DNA of 64,000 bases from positions 1,302,001-1,366,000 of the forward strand of contig NZ_JAKGCT010000004.1 in NCBI RefSeq assembly GCF_022230885.1, given 5' to 3'. The notes beneath the pieces are model-generated. The model was not told where the DNA came from and ran no database searches. It worked only from the letters and a program-made list of their open reading frames with translations. Of this stretch, positions 28,514 through 39,047 are shown piece by piece. The translations under genes were made by a program, and so were the position numbers. The number at the start of each line of letters is the position of its first letter. Positions within the stretch are counted from its first letter, which is position 1. The DNA comes from Paenalcaligenes niemegkensis (GTDB lineage Bacteria; Pseudomonadota; Gammaproteobacteria; Burkholderiales; Burkholderiaceae_B).

Positions 28514-28720
28514 TCATATACCTTTAAAGACGCAATCACGGGTCTGCTTTTCGGCCCCGCTTGATGTCGTCCTTTATAGCATTAAGCCATGCCTGGATCT
28601 GGGTGTGACTTAACCGTCTAACATTAAGGCAAAAGGTAACTCTTTTTAGAACGAGTAGGGTTATAGACATAAAACGGCTTGAAAGCGCCCTCCAGCTTGA
28701 ATGAACAGCTTCTAGGCTGA

Positions 28721-30055
28721 TCAGGGCGTATCAATAACTCGCTGGGCATTCAGACAACCGGTGGGGTCAAGTACCTGTTTAAGTTCACGCATCAGCGCGA
28801 GTTCACTTTCACTGCGGCTGTATTTCAAGAATGCCTTTTTTACCCTGCCTATACCATGCTCGGCTGATATGCTGCCCTGCACTTTCTGAACCGCACGATA
28901 GACTAACTCTTCGACCGCAACAATATTTTCAGGAGCGTGCGGACCCGTGGACAAATGAAGATTGCCATCGCCCAAGTGCCCGAACAGCAGGCTTCGAGCC
29001 TCCGGCCAGGTTTGGGAAAGCTCTGCGGTTACTGAATCAATGAATGCGGGCAGAGCCGGTAATGAAATACCCACGTCAAAGGCCACGTAAGGCTGCATAT
29101 CGCGCAAGATCTCACCGATAGCATCCCGGAATTTCCAAAGCTGAGCCGCCTGCTCTTCATTTTGAGGAACGATAATATCCTGCACCAGCTCCGCTTCGAG
29201 CAGCTCGCCCAAAAAATCCTGTATTTTTGCGGCCTCTTCAGGGCTGTTCCTGCCTTCTGTCTCAAGCAGAATGTATAGGGGGAAACTTGCATTAAACGGC
29301 GGCGTCTTATCGAGGGCCGCAGCAGCCGCCTGCAGGTAGTCTTTCCACATCACCTCAAAAGACGAAAGCTCGGGAAGTGACCCTCGCGCGCGCTTAAGAA
29401 TTTTTGTAAGCTGCTCGAAGGTATCCAATGCCAGCAAGGCGCTGTAGCGCCGCTCTGGTTTGGGAAACAGGCGCAAGACGACGCGCGTAATGACACCAAG
29501 CGTCCCTTCCGAGCCAATAAAGAGGTGCTTTAGGTCAATACCCGTATTGTTCTTCAAACCCTGATTCAGCATGGTAAGCACAGTGCCATCTGCCCGTACG
29601 ACCTCGAGCCCCAGCACAAGCTCACGCATTGTTCCATAGCGCAGGACACGGTTACCTCCGGCATTGGTTGCCACGTTTCCGCCTATCTGGCACGAGCCGC
29701 GGGCACCGCAATCCAGCGGAAAATACCATCCCTGCTCTTCCACCAAAGCACATAGTGTTTCCAGTACCATCCCAGCCTGGACGGTCGCGGTGCCGCCCAC
29801 GGTATCAAAATCCTCGAGCCGATTCATCTGGGCTAACGAAATAACAACGTCACCCGGAGCTGGCACAGCGCCACCAGCCAATCCGGTAAGCCCTCCCTGA
29901 ATCGTCAGGGCCCGGCCCTCAGCAGTGCAGGCCCGCACAATGTCGGCTACCTGCTCGGTCGTTGCAGGGCGAAACACCATGGATGGATCAGCCGAACTGC
30001 ACAGCCCGCTGGCATCCCCAAATAGGCCTGCAGGCCGTCTTGCGGCAACAGGCAT
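28721..30055 (-). CDS. FAD-binding 2-hydroxyacid dehydrogenase (GlcD / D-2-hydroxyglutarate dehydrogenase type)
   Basis: Flavoenzyme with a PCMH FAD domain and a FAD-oxidase C-terminal domain, 444 residues. FRPATTEQVADIVRACTAEG and TIQGGLTGLAGGAVP are the FAD pyrophosphate loop; GSEGTLGVITRVVLRLFPKP closes that domain; LLFGHLGDGNLHLS carries conserved active-site His/Asp and SAEHGIGRVKK ends the substrate domain. Probably oxidises a D-2-hydroxy acid. Lies downstream of the ABC transporter and CoA genes on the same strand and may belong to that catabolic set. Confidence 0.88.
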   Translation of the reverse strand: MPVAARRPAGLFGDASGLCSSADPSMVFRPATTEQVADIVRACTAEGRALTIQGGLTGLAGGAVPAPGDVVISLAQMNRLEDFDTVGGTATVQAGMVLETLCALVEEQGWYFPLDCGARGSCQIGGNVATNAGGNRVLRYGTMRELVLGLEVVRADGTVLTMLNQGLKNNTGIDLKHLFIGSEGTLGVITRVVLRLFPKPERRYSALLALDTFEQLTKILKRARGSLPELSSFEVMWKDYLQAAAAALDKTPPFNASFPLYILLETEGRNSPEEAAKIQDFLGELLEAELVQDIIVPQNEEQAAQLWKFRDAIGEILRDMQPYVAFDVGISLPALPAFIDSVTAELSQTWPEARSLLFGHLGDGNLHLSTGPHAPENIVAVEELVYRAVQKVQGSISAEHGIGRVKKAFLKYSRSESELALMRELKQVLDPTGCLNAQRVIDTP

Positions 30056-30158
30056 GACACTGTGGTGCTCAGGGACTTAAGATCAGGAAACATAAATCAG
30101 ACTCACATGTGTGGATTGGCGCTCAGGTTTTGAGCCTCCGGAATTCATAAGCAAAAGC

Positions 30159-31010
30159 TCAGGCAACGACCTCATCGACGGTGGGAGCCGCATCCCGGCT
30201 CCAAAAGGCATTTCTATCGAAATAATTTTGCAAAAACAGCTTTAAGCGGGGCTGCTCGGCATCATGAAAAATGTCCTCTGGAGCGCCGCTCGCTGCTATC
30301 TCGCCTTTGTCGATAAAGATCACCCGGTCAGCAACCTGCGCTGCAAAGCCCATTTCGTGGGTCACCACCACCATGGTCATTCCCTCACGCGCCAGATCCT
30401 TCATCACTTGAAGAACTTCACCGACAAGTTCTGGATCAAGTGCGGACGTGGGCTCATCAAACAGCATGATATGCGGCTCCATGGCCAGCGCCCTGGCTAT
30501 AGCCACGCGCTGCTGCTGCCCGCCAGACAGCCGTATCGGATAGCTATCAGCTTTTTCCGCCAGCCCGACTTTTTCGAGCATGGCGTAAGCCTTTCCACGA
30601 GCCTGCGTACGGGACATCTTCTTGACCCTGATCAGAGCCTCAGCCACATTACCCAAAGCCGTCATGTGAGGCCATAGGTTAAATTGCTGAAAGACCATAC
30701 CTACATGACGGCGCACACGATTGAGTTCAGACAGGGACGCTTTCTCGCGACGCCCGCCCTTGTCAACGTACCCAAGAAGTTCACCCTCAATCAGGACGTC
30801 TCCGCTGTCATATTCTTCGAGAAATGCCAGGGAGCGCAGCAAGGTGCTCTTTCCTGAGCCAGAAGGACCAATAATGCAGGTCACCTCCGACTTGCGCACG
30901 CCCATCGAGATACCTTTCAACACCTGAGTCTGACCGTAATGCTTGCTGACGGCACGGGCTTCGATGAGATATTCAGATGCCCCGCTGGCCTGAGTGGTGT
31001 TCGTATTCAT
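30159..31010 (-). CDS. Polar amino acid type ABC transporter, ATP-binding protein
   Basis: Cytoplasmic ATPase of an importer, 283 residues from ATG 31010, chosen because AGGAG lies eight bases upstream. Walker [11 protein letters not shown]-loop [11 protein letters not shown], signature [15 protein letters not shown], Walker [15 protein letters not shown] and the His switch VVTHEMGF are all present. Belongs to the GlnQ/HisP group. Last transporter gene of a four-gene set. Confidence 0.92.
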   Translation of the reverse strand: MNTNTTQASGASEYLIEARAVSKHYGQTQVLKGISMGVRKSEVTCIIGPSGSGKSTLLRSLAFLEEYDSGDVLIEGELLGYVDKGGRREKASLSELNRVRRHVGMVFQQFNLWPHMTALGNVAEALIRVKKMSRTQARGKAYAMLEKVGLAEKADSYPIRLSGGQQQRVAIARALAMEPHIMLFDEPTSALDPELVGEVLQVMKDLAREGMTMVVVTHEMGFAAQVADRVIFIDKGEIAASGAPEDIFHDAEQPRLKLFLQNYFDRNAFWSRDAAPTVDEVVA

Positions 31011-31047
31011 AGCGACTCCTGTTTCATTCCTACAAGCATACAGCGCC

Positions 31048-31710
31048 TTAACGCGCCAGATAATGGCTCGCCCGCTGCTCTGCCCAACGGCCAAAGCGCT
31101 GGGTAATGGCGACCAACAACAAATAGCATGCACACAAGATAAGCGTAGTCTCCATGTACAAGAACTGCTCGGTTCCAATTTGGGTGAGCACAGCAGTAAG
31201 CTCGGGCACAGTCACAATAGATAAAATCGATGTTTCTTTACTGAGAATAATGACCATGTTGATCAAGGCTGGTGTGATGATGACCAGCATTTGCGGAAAC
31301 TGCACCCGCCACACTACCGTCAGGCGCGAAAACCCAAGACACTGTGCCGCTTCTAGCTGCCCCTTGGAAACCGATATGAACCCGGCACGAAATATCTCCG
31401 CAAAATAGGCGCTGCCATAAATGGCCAGTGCAAATACGCCTGCAGACATGGCACTTAGTTCCAGGCCAAGACTGGGTCCGCCGTAATACAGTATGAATAA
31501 CTGTATCAAAAAGGGGGTGGTACGCAGCACTTCGATATACACGCGCAAAACACCGCGTACCCATCGTCCGCCATACAATTGCAATACCGCTATAAAAAAC
31601 CCCAACAGCAGACCCAGTAACACTGCGCCCATCCACGTGGCAATCGTAATAAAAAAGCCGCTCAGGATATCCGGCCAATAATCAGCAATATCAGAGAAAT
31701 TAAGATTCAT
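31048..31710 (-). CDS. Polar amino acid type ABC transporter, permease
   Basis: Inner-membrane permease of the HisMQ group, 220 residues, about five helices. Conserved features are [18 protein letters not shown] near residue 65 and the EAA loop [21 protein letters not shown], which contacts the ATPase. Four bases from the second permease gene. Confidence 0.92.
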   Translation of the reverse strand: MNLNFSDIADYWPDILSGFFITIATWMGAVLLGLLLGFFIAVLQLYGGRWVRGVLRVYIEVLRTTPFLIQLFILYYGGPSLGLELSAMSAGVFALAIYGSAYFAEIFRAGFISVSKGQLEAAQCLGFSRLTVVWRVQFPQMLVIITPALINMVIILSKETSILSIVTVPELTAVLTQIGTEQFLYMETTLILCACYLLLVAITQRFGRWAEQRASHYLAR

Positions 31711-31713
31711 GTC

Positions 31714-32364
31714 CTACGACCTTCCGAAGCGACGCTCAGCGAAATAGCCAGCGATGGACAATAATCCATTAATAATTAAATAGACGAAGCCTGCAGCAAG
31801 GTAGATCTCAAGCGGTGTAAACGTGGTGGCCACAATGTTTTGGGCCGTGCGTGTGATTTCCGCTACCCCCACCACAGAAATGAGTGATGAGGCCTTGACG
31901 AGTAAAATCATTTCATTGATCAGTGAGGGGGTGGTCAGCTTCAAAGCCTGGGGGACCTGAACTCTTGTCAGCGTACTGAAGCGAGAGAAGCCCAACAATT
32001 GGGTAGCCTCCATTTGACCGCGTGGAATACCCATAAATCCGCCCCGCAATATCTCGCCCAGATAAGCCCCTTCACACAAGGAAATAGCAATGATGGCCGC
32101 CACAATGGGCGCGACATTGACACCAATAAACGGCAGAAAATAATAGGCAAGCATCAGCTGCACGATGAGCGGGACGCCGCGGAAGAAAAAAACGTAGAAG
32201 TTTCCCAAGTGCCTGAGACTGGCCGCCGATGACATGCAGGCGCTGGCCACACCAATTGCAATGATGAAGCCCACCAGCAGCCCTACCGCCGAGACGTAAA
32301 TCGTCATTTGCGCGGCTTGGAGCAGCAGGGGGAATGCCCCGAAAGCAGACTGATAATCAAACAT
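31714..32364 (-). CDS. Polar amino acid type ABC transporter, permease
   Basis: Second permease of the importer, 216 residues. FFFRGVPLIVQLMLAYYFLP and the EAA loop EATQLLGFSRFSTLTRVQVPQ mark the HisMQ fold. Paired with the neighbouring permease as a heterodimer. A GC-rich stem-loop separates it from the upstream binding-protein gene. Confidence 0.92.
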   Translation of the reverse strand: MFDYQSAFGAFPLLLQAAQMTIYVSAVGLLVGFIIAIGVASACMSSAASLRHLGNFYVFFFRGVPLIVQLMLAYYFLPFIGVNVAPIVAAIIAISLCEGAYLGEILRGGFMGIPRGQMEATQLLGFSRFSTLTRVQVPQALKLTTPSLINEMILLVKASSLISVVGVAEITRTAQNIVATTFTPLEIYLAAGFVYLIINGLLSIAGYFAERRFGRS

Positions 32365-32445
32365 GGACGCTCTTGCTAAAGGGCCCCGATCTCAATCAAA
32401 ACGTAATTGATATGAGAGGCCAAATACTGGGAGCCGCGTTTGCCC

Positions 32446-32471
32446 GGGGCGCCGATGCGTCGGCGGGCCCC
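32446..32471 (-). promoter_or_regulatory. GC-rich stem-loop between binding-protein and permease genes
   Basis: CGCCGA (32450-32455) pairs with TCGGCG (32460-32465) around a 4-base loop; an outer GGGG/CCCC stem extends it past a two-base bulge. Such intercistronic hairpins often protect the upstream binding-protein mRNA or reduce read-through. No T run. Confidence 0.4.
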
Positions 32472-32487
32472 CGCGGCCTCGGCAGAT

Positions 32488-33314
32488 TTAAACGGTAGGA
32501 ACGAAAGTTTCAGTGGGAACTTCCATTTCCATGCCAAACCATTTCTGTTGCAATGCAGCCAGACGGCCGTCTTTGTGCATGGCTAGAATCACCTCATCTA
32601 TCGCTTTAAGCAATGACTGGCTGTCCTCGGTCTTCTGGCCCATATAGGCAAAATAAACCTTATTGCCAAACGGCGGCTGCAACACGGCAAACATTTCGGG
32701 ACGCTGTTGTGCCACATAAGCAATATTCGTAATCGAGTTACCGACTGCCACGATACGTCCAGCAGCCAAGTCAGCGTAGGCCTGATTGTTATCGATGTAC
32801 TCCTTGATCTCTGGACGTGGCGAGAGCGTGTCTACGTACTGCTTCGTTTGCTCAAGTTGAGAGGACCCTCTACCGGCACCTATGACTTTGCCTGCAACCT
32901 GACTGGAATCAGTCAGCTCTGTGTTCTTGGCGCTTTTTAGAAACGCGACAGTGCCGTCCGCAACCGGAAGCGTAAAGGTATAACGCTCCATCCGAGCCTT
33001 CGTCACATTTAACGGGCCGCCCACCAGGTCAAATTTCTTGGCTTCCAGACCGGGCAAGACACTGGCCCAGGGCAGATCGATAAAGCGGATCTTTACGCCC
33101 AGCGCCTCGCCTACTTCAGCAAAAAATCCTTGTTAAAACCGGTCTGCTTGCCGTTCTCCATGAAATCGAAAGGCGCGAACTGCATTTCAGTGCCGACCAC
33201 AAGCTCACCCGCTTGCTTGATACGATCGAGCTGGTCTGCTGCATAGGCTGGCATGGCCAATGCAGCGAGACAGGCCGTAGCCAAACATAATTTCAGGGTT
33301 TGGAAAAAGCGCAT
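32488..33314 (-). CDS. Polar amino acid type ABC transporter, substrate-binding protein (frameshifted)
   Basis: Periplasmic binding protein, about 275 residues when restored. Signal peptide MRFFQTLKLCLATACLAALA with cleavage near AYAA, then LDRIKQAGELVVGTEMQFAPF, the family's N-terminal strand. The frame breaks at the A6 run 33121-33126 (T6 coding); one extra T gives KDFFAEVGEALGVKIRFIDL and continues to GRIVAVGNSITNIAYVAQ and LQQKWFGMEM. Probably intact in the organism. A good sigma70 promoter lies at 33420-33447. The ligand cannot be read from sequence. Confidence 0.85.
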
Positions 33315-33419
33315 CTTGTACTCCTCAATTTAGGCGATACACAAGACCGGTGAAACCGGCTTTCAATATGCAGCACCACTTGTTTTAATTAGCAGGGCTT
33401 TTTTATATGACTCAGTAAA

Positions 33420-33447
33420 AGTATATACATTAGCTTTTGGCTGTCAA
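33420..33447 (-). promoter_or_regulatory. sigma70 promoter of the ABC transporter operon
   Basis: On the minus strand: TTGACA (33442-33447), a 16-base spacer, and TATACT (33420-33425). Perfect -35 and 5 of 6 in the -10. About 105 bases upstream of the binding-protein ATG. Confidence 0.6.
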
Positions 33448-33515
33448 CGATTGAGAATCACAATCAGGGCACGCCCCTATAAAACTAGGGAAAATACCTG
33501 TAATGCACGCCCCCC

Positions 33516-34657
33516 TTAGCCAAGAACCGAGCGTGCAATAACGGTACGCTGAATCTCCGAAGATCCTTCATAGATACGCATAATGCGCGCGTCGCGCGCA
33601 TAACGTTCCAGCGGCAACTCACGGCTGAATCCATAGCCTCCATGGATCTGCAGCGCCGTATCGGTGATGAAACCCGCCGCTTCCGAGGCATACAACTTGG
33701 CCATAGACGCTTCAAGCGTAAAGCGCTTAGCTTCCATACGCAGTGCAAGTGCCTGCAGGGTCAGCCCCAAGCTGCCTCAAGACGAACTTTCATGTCTGCC
33801 AGCATCCACTGAATGCCCTGCTTGCTCGATAAAGGTTCACCGCCTATCTGGCGCTGCCTGGCCCATTCGACCGCTGCCTCAAAGGCTGCTTCTGCAATAC
33901 CCAAGCTGCTCGCCGCCACATCAAGACGGCTGTTATCCAAAACCTTCATGGCCAGAAGAAAACCCGTTCCCTCGTCCCCGAGCCGGTTCCCGGATGGAAC
34001 CTCACAATCGAGTGCCAGTTCAAAAGCGTGGCCTCCTCGTATCCCCATCAATTTTTCATGTGAAGACACTTGAACACCAGGCGAATTCCGGTCGAGTACA
34101 AAGGCACTAATGCCTCGGTGACCTGCCTGAGTGTCTGTTTTTGCATAGACAACGATGAAGTCCGCCTCATCAGCATTGGAGATGAAATGCTTCACCCCGC
34201 TTAGCCGGTAGGATTCACCCTGGCGTATAGCCCGGGTCGACATATCTGCCGGATTTGAACCCGCTCTGGGTTCAGTCAAGGCAAAAGCACCAAGTCGCGC
34301 TCCTGTGGCGGCATCAGGTAAGTAACGCTTTTTGATGTCGTCGTTACCACTCAGCAAAATCGAGTCAGTAGCCAGATAATGCGCGCCGACCATCGAGGCT
34401 GTGGACGCACATCGCTTCGCTATTTCTGCCAGTGACAGCACCAGGGCAACCGGACTAATTCCCGGACCACCCCACGTTTCTGGCAAGTTCATCCCCATTA
34501 CCCCTAACGCTGCCAAGCCAGGAACATAGCGCACCGTCGATATCTCGTCCTCATCAACCTGCTGCGCATACGGCCCCAGCTCAGTCTCGGCATAGCGCCC
34601 GACTGCCGCGGCGATCTCCAGATCTTCCTCGGTCACACCTAAACGTTTTTTTGTCAT
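33516..34657 (-). CDS. Acyl-CoA dehydrogenase (frameshifted)
   Basis: FAD enzyme introducing the alpha,beta double bond into an acyl-CoA, about 380 residues when restored. FALTEPRAGSNPADMST is the first family signature, QIHGGYGFSRELPLERYARD the second, and the catalytic Glu is in RIYEGSSEIQRTVIARS. The frame breaks at the CCCC run 33765-33768 (GGGG coding), where one extra G joins RLEAAW to GLTLQALALRMEAKRF. It follows the CaiB-type CoA-transferase gene and is probably co-transcribed with it under the divergent LysR regulator. Substrate unknown. Confidence 0.87.
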
Positions 34658-34743
34658 GTTCGCTCTCTATATGAAGACATAATCGGTAAACGGTTACAGA
34701 AATAACTTGTAGCTCTCAGGCGATAAGTCCCAGTCCACGGCCT

Positions 34744-35948
34744 TCAGCCCGCAGCTCCAAAAGCGCCAGCGGCACGCAACTCTTCGATGCGTGACTGAGC
34801 CAGGCCCAGCAACTCCCCCAGAGTCGCGTCAGTATGCTCACCCAGCCCCGGCGCACGTGTAACGCGATTGCCGTCATAGGCTGAGAACTTGACCGGCTGA
34901 GAAGGCAGCTTCATTCCTGGAAGGTTAGGATCGTCAACCGGGGACAAGACGCCCCTGTATACACTTTGCTCTGACGCGAGGGCCTGTCGTACGTTCCAGA
35001 TCGGAGCGACCGGAATATGTGCCGTCTCAAGGATTTCGCAGACTTCCTCTACGCTGAACTGCGTTGCCCAGCTTTCAATACAAGCGCGCAATTGGGGTTC
35101 GTGTGCAGAACGTGCCACATCGTCGGCAAAACGGGGATCGTCAATAAACTCCGGGTGCCCAATGAATGCAACAAACTGATGAAATAGCTTGTTATTCAGA
35201 ATGGCCAGCACGAAGTATCCGTCACGGGCTCGGTAAGCTCCGAACGGTGCCGATAACGGATGTCGGTTGCCTACGCGGTGGGCGTCCTGCCCGGTAAATA
35301 CGAACCGTGATACCGATGTTGCGGCAAAGGCCAGTGTCGAATCAAACATCGAAACATCTACGTGTGTGCCCAAGCCCGTACGCTCGCGAGAGTACAGTGC
35401 CACCAACGTGCCCCACGAAGCAAACAAACCGCTCAATACATCTGAGATAGCCTCGCCGATCAAGGTGGGCGGGCCATCTGGAAAGCCCGTTGCATCCATC
35501 ATCCCGCTCATGGCCTGGATAATGATGTCGTAAGCGGGCCGATGCGCTGCAGGCCCGTCCTGTCCAAAGCCAGAGACACTCACGTAAATGAGTTTGGGGT
35601 TAATGGCCTTCAAGGCTTCGTAGCCAATACCCAGTTTATCGGCGACACCAGGCCTGAAATTTTCAACCACCACATCAACTTGCCCGGCAATCTGGCGCGC
35701 CAGTGCGAGGCCGTCAGGGTGCTTCAGGTCCAGTGCGATACTTTTTTATTTCGGTTCATAACCGTAAATAATGCACTGGCCCCATTTTTCATAGGTCCGA
35801 TTGCCCGGTAATCATCGCCTTGTGGTGGCTCGATCTTGATGACCTCTGCACCCAGATCGCCCAGGAGCGCCGTACAGAACGGGCCCGCCAGAACCCGTGT
35901 GAAATCGGCGATACGCACGCCAGTTAGCGGCCGCTGTACGTCATCCAT
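34744..35948 (-). CDS. CaiB/BaiF family CoA-transferase (frameshifted)
   Basis: Family III CoA-transferase, about 400 residues, moving CoA between carboxylic acids. Start at ATG 35948, which follows AGGAG. N-terminal signature [19 protein letters not shown] and [18 protein letters not shown]; the catalytic Asp region is in the [15 protein letters not shown] part. The frame breaks at the T6 run 35742-35747 (A6 coding), where one more A gives [16 protein letters not shown]. With the acyl-CoA dehydrogenase it suggests activation and oxidation of an organic acid imported by the nearby ABC system (inference). Confidence 0.87.
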
Positions 35949-36081
35949 ACTATTCTCCTGATTCTGCAACGCTGTTGAGGTGTAGAACGCACACTGAACT
36001 AATCAGCACATTGAAGATAAATACTAGCCACTGTTCTGTATAATTAAAAATACTAAAAACTGATCATATGAATTAATTATT

Positions 36082-37026
36082 TTGATTCAATTCTCACTTC
36101 GCCAGCTAGAGTATTTTGTTGCCGCTGCCCAGCAGGGCGGCACGCTACAGGCTGCACGCTTCTTACACGTGTCGCAACCTTCGATTTCCAACGCCATCAG
36201 CGCCCTCGAAACCTTATGGCAAACCCGGCTGTTTGTACGTTTGCATGCCCAGGGGATGCAACTTACCGCTGACGGCGTAAAAAGATACAGGCGTGCCCGG
36301 CGTATTTTGCAGCAGGCGCAAGCCCTTAGCCAGAAAAGCGAATTGGATATCGCTGGCGAGCTTAAGATAGGGTGCTTCTCTACATTAGGCCCCAGGTATT
36401 TCCCGGGGTTGGTGCGGGCCTGCCAAAAGGCTTACCCACAAATAAAAGTCAGGCTATTTGAAGCCGATACTGAAACCTTGCTTGACCGTATCGAGCGCGA
36501 CACGCTTGATCTGGCATTGATGTACGACACCGGTATCGCTGGCCGCGTCACACTGCATCTGCTTGATGAGCATGTACCTTATGTCTTGTTGCCTCTGGAT
36601 CATTATTTGGCCGGTCAGGAAAGTGTCCACGTCTCCGAACTTGATCAGGAACCTTTCATCCTGATCAATCTGCCCCATAGCCGGGAATACTTTCTCTCTA
36701 TTCTTGATTTCGACGGCGTCAAGCCTAATATCGTGGCCGAGACCAGCTCGCTGGAAATGGTGCGCTCCATGGTGGCCAATGGCCATGGCGTATCCATACT
36801 CGTCACCCGGCCAAACAGCGATATCACTTACGACGGCAAGGCCATTGTCTGCAAACCTTTGCTCGGCCGTTTTCCCACACAAAAAATGGTGCTTGCCGCC
36901 ACGCGTGAGCACGCTCTTACACCTGCGGGCGCAGCGTTTCTTGATATCGCCAGACGCCATCTGCAACACCCGGAATCTGAAGTAGTACAGCAAGATTTTC
37001 CAAGTAGCCCCGCCCCACCCACATAG
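36082..37026 (+). CDS. LysR-family transcriptional regulator
   Basis: DNA-binding regulator of 314 residues with N-terminal winged helix (FSLRQLEYFVAAAQQGGTLQ, SQPSISNAISALE) and a substrate-binding effector domain (GELKIGCFSTLGPRYFPGLV). The frame begins at TTG 36082, as no ATG is available in frame. Divergent from the CoA-transferase gene with 133 bases between, the classic layout for a LysR regulator of the neighbouring catabolic operon. The intergenic region is AT rich. Confidence 0.88.
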   Translation: MIQFSLRQLEYFVAAAQQGGTLQAARFLHVSQPSISNAISALETLWQTRLFVRLHAQGMQLTADGVKRYRRARRILQQAQALSQKSELDIAGELKIGCFSTLGPRYFPGLVRACQKAYPQIKVRLFEADTETLLDRIERDTLDLALMYDTGIAGRVTLHLLDEHVPYVLLPLDHYLAGQESVHVSELDQEPFILINLPHSREYFLSILDFDGVKPNIVAETSSLEMVRSMVANGHGVSILVTRPNSDITYDGKAIVCKPLLGRFPTQKMVLAATREHALTPAGAAFLDIARRHLQHPESEVVQQDFPSSPAPPT

Positions 37027-37076
37027 CCAAAAACTTATTATCTATAACAGGCCAGACAACATGAAAACAGGGCACC

Positions 37077-37687
37077 ATGGAGACGCATAAACAGCTTTTT
37101 GATCAGCTTTCCCAGCATAGCTGGGCATGCTCAGACGATGTAATCGAGCCCGCCCTGCACGAAGGACTATTTCAGTATTGCAATACAGTCTGGTCCAGCA
37201 ATCGCTTTCAACCTGCTCGCGTGGGTTACGAGCACAGCCCAGCTGCCGTCGCCAGCATCCGGGGGATGCCATCTCGTGGCTGGACAATAGCGATCCCGCA
37301 TCCAGCGCAAGCGAGTTCCTAGAATGGGCCCGAAAACTGCGCCTGGAACTGAACGCTGCCTTCTATACCGGCCTGAAAAGCGAGGAATTCCACTTTGCAC
37401 GCTATGCAGTCGGGCAGGGATACACCACGCATATGGATCAGCATCGGGGCAACCCACATCGGCGTATCTCTCTGGTTTTGTATTTAAACCGGAATTGGGG
37501 TCCTGAAGATGGAGGTGAACTCTGCCTGTATTCACCCGACGACCCAAGTCTTGAAATTCATCGCATATTGCCCCAGCCAGGCCGCTTGGTGCTTTTTCGC
37601 AGCGATGTGTTTCCTCATGCCGTACTGCCCGCCAACAAACCACGTCTTAGCCTGAGCGGCTGGTTTAGAACTGACGAGCGGAACTAA
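37077..37687 (+). CDS. 2-oxoglutarate/Fe(II) oxygenase, prolyl 4-hydroxylase-like (frameshifted)
   Basis: Predicted Fe(II) and 2-oxoglutarate dioxygenase, about 203 residues, related to SM-20/EGLN-like hydroxylases. The iron triad is visible: His and Asp in TTHMDQHRG, the distal His in VFPHAVLP, and the 2OG-binding Arg in LSLSGWFRTDE. The N-terminus METHKQLFDQL is in another frame; one extra G in the G5 run 37261-37265 joins SIRG to DAISWLDNSD. Substrate unknown; bacterial members hydroxylate proteins such as elongation factor Tu. Confidence 0.83.
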
Positions 37688-37697
37688 AGCCAGCCTG

Positions 37698-38578
37698 TTA
37701 GCCCAACGCCGTATCCAGAATCATCATAAGCACAAAGCCGAGCATGAGACCCACCGTCGCATAGGCTTCGTGCCCTTGCCGATGGGATTCGGGGATGATT
37801 TCGTGGCTGATCACAAACAGCATGGCCCCCGCTGCACCGGCGAGTCCCCACGGCAAAAAGTTGGACGACAAGCCAATGACCGCCACACCGAGCACAGCGG
37901 CTAAAGGCTCAACCAGCCCCGACAAAACAGCTACCGCAACGGCAACGCTGCGGCTGTAGCCTACTGCACTCAGAGCCAGGGCAACGACCATGCCCTCGGG
38001 GATGTCCTGAATTGATATCCCCAATGCGAGCGCCTTTGCACCGACGGCATCTGGTCCGGCAAACGCAACCCCAATCGCCAGCCCCTCAGGCAGGTTATGG
38101 AGACTAATGGCAAGCACAAAAAGCCATACACGCTTGAGCTTTTTCCCTTGCACTCCTTCGCGACCTTTCACAAAATGCTCGTGCGGGACCAGCCTGTCAA
38201 TCAGCAGCAAAAGAAACGCACCAATCAAAATACCAGTTCCGACAAGAGCACCGGCGCCCCATGGGCCAGCGCCTTGCTCCTGTGCTACGGACAGAGCCGG
38301 AAGAATCAGGGAGAAAGAACTGGCTGCGAGCATGACTCCGGCACCGAAACCGAGCAGGCTGTCATAGACACGCTGAGAAAACCGAAACGCAAGGACAACA
38401 GGAAAGGTGCCCAGCGCAGTAGCCAAAGCAGCCATTGAACCACCCACCAGGGCCCCCACATCTGAGGGTCCCTGCGTCCCCAATCGGCATGTATCGCAGC
38501 CAGCAACAACACAGCAAGAATCGAGACAATGGACAGCCCGATCACATAATGCGATCTTAACCCTTCAGCTCTATACAT
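37698..38578 (-). CDS. ZIP family divalent metal transporter (frameshifted)
   Basis: Inner-membrane metal importer of the ZIP/ZupT-GufA type, about 293 residues. Helices IV and V hold the metal path in ISLHNLPEGLAIGVAFAG and ISIQDIPEGMVVAL; a His loop LVPHEHF is cytoplasmic. The N-terminal helix (MYRAEGLRSHYVIGLSIVSI) is out of frame; one extra base in the CCCC run 38478-38481 joins IHADWG to TQGPSDVGALVGG. Zinc or iron is the probable cargo. Convergent with the 2OG oxygenase gene. Confidence 0.87.
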
Positions 38579-38756
38579 AGTTCGTCACTCAACCCAATAC
38601 ACGCCAGCTTCTCATCGTACAGAAATATGCGCTTCCCGGGTTGTAGAAAACACCCGAATGCGGCTTAGAAAAAATGTATTCCCCGGATCTGCTGATCTTA
38701 ATGGACTCACTTGGATTCGCCCAGGCAATACGGGTAGAATTTGAATTCAACGCGAG

Positions 38757-38975
38757 ATGACTATGAAACACCTTATGCGCTATGTGCGACAGCTTAACCA
38801 GCGACGCATGACAGCATTCCATTTGCTGCCCCAGAGCAATGACGAAAAACAAGCCGTCTTGCACGGACAGCTACGTCTGGAGAGTTTCGCTCCGATCGCA
38901 GACCGGCCGCGCTCACTGCGTGAAATGTTCGCCGATACCGAGTACGAGAACGAGAACGACGACGATCAGCCATAG
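38757..38975 (+). CDS. Small hypothetical protein
   Basis: A 72-residue frame (MTMKHLMRYVRQLNQRRM...) with a basic N-terminal helix and a very acidic tail (EYENENDDDQP). No known domain. The ribosome binding site is weak and a second ATG lies two codons in. It ends just before a terminator shared with the gene on the other strand. Codon use looks plausible; treat as probable, not certain. Confidence 0.5.
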   Translation: MTMKHLMRYVRQLNQRRMTAFHLLPQSNDEKQAVLHGQLRLESFAPIADRPRSLREMFADTEYENENDDDQP

Positions 38976-38978
38976 GGG

Positions 38979-39006
38979 AAAAAAGCCCAACCGATGAAGG
39001 TTGGGC
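38979..39006 (-). terminator. Rho-independent terminator of the DUF3597 gene
   Basis: GCCCAACC (38985-38992), loop GATGAA, GGTTGGGC (38999-39006); on the minus strand the stem is followed by a run of six T. Confidence 0.85.
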
Positions 39007-39047
39007 CTGGCACAGCTGCTGCGCTTCTTTCTGGCAAGATAAGCCGT

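Noticed and set aside
33111-33314. Short secreted protein of 67 residues on its own
   Set aside because: It is the N-terminus of the ABC binding protein, separated by a missing base in an A6 run.
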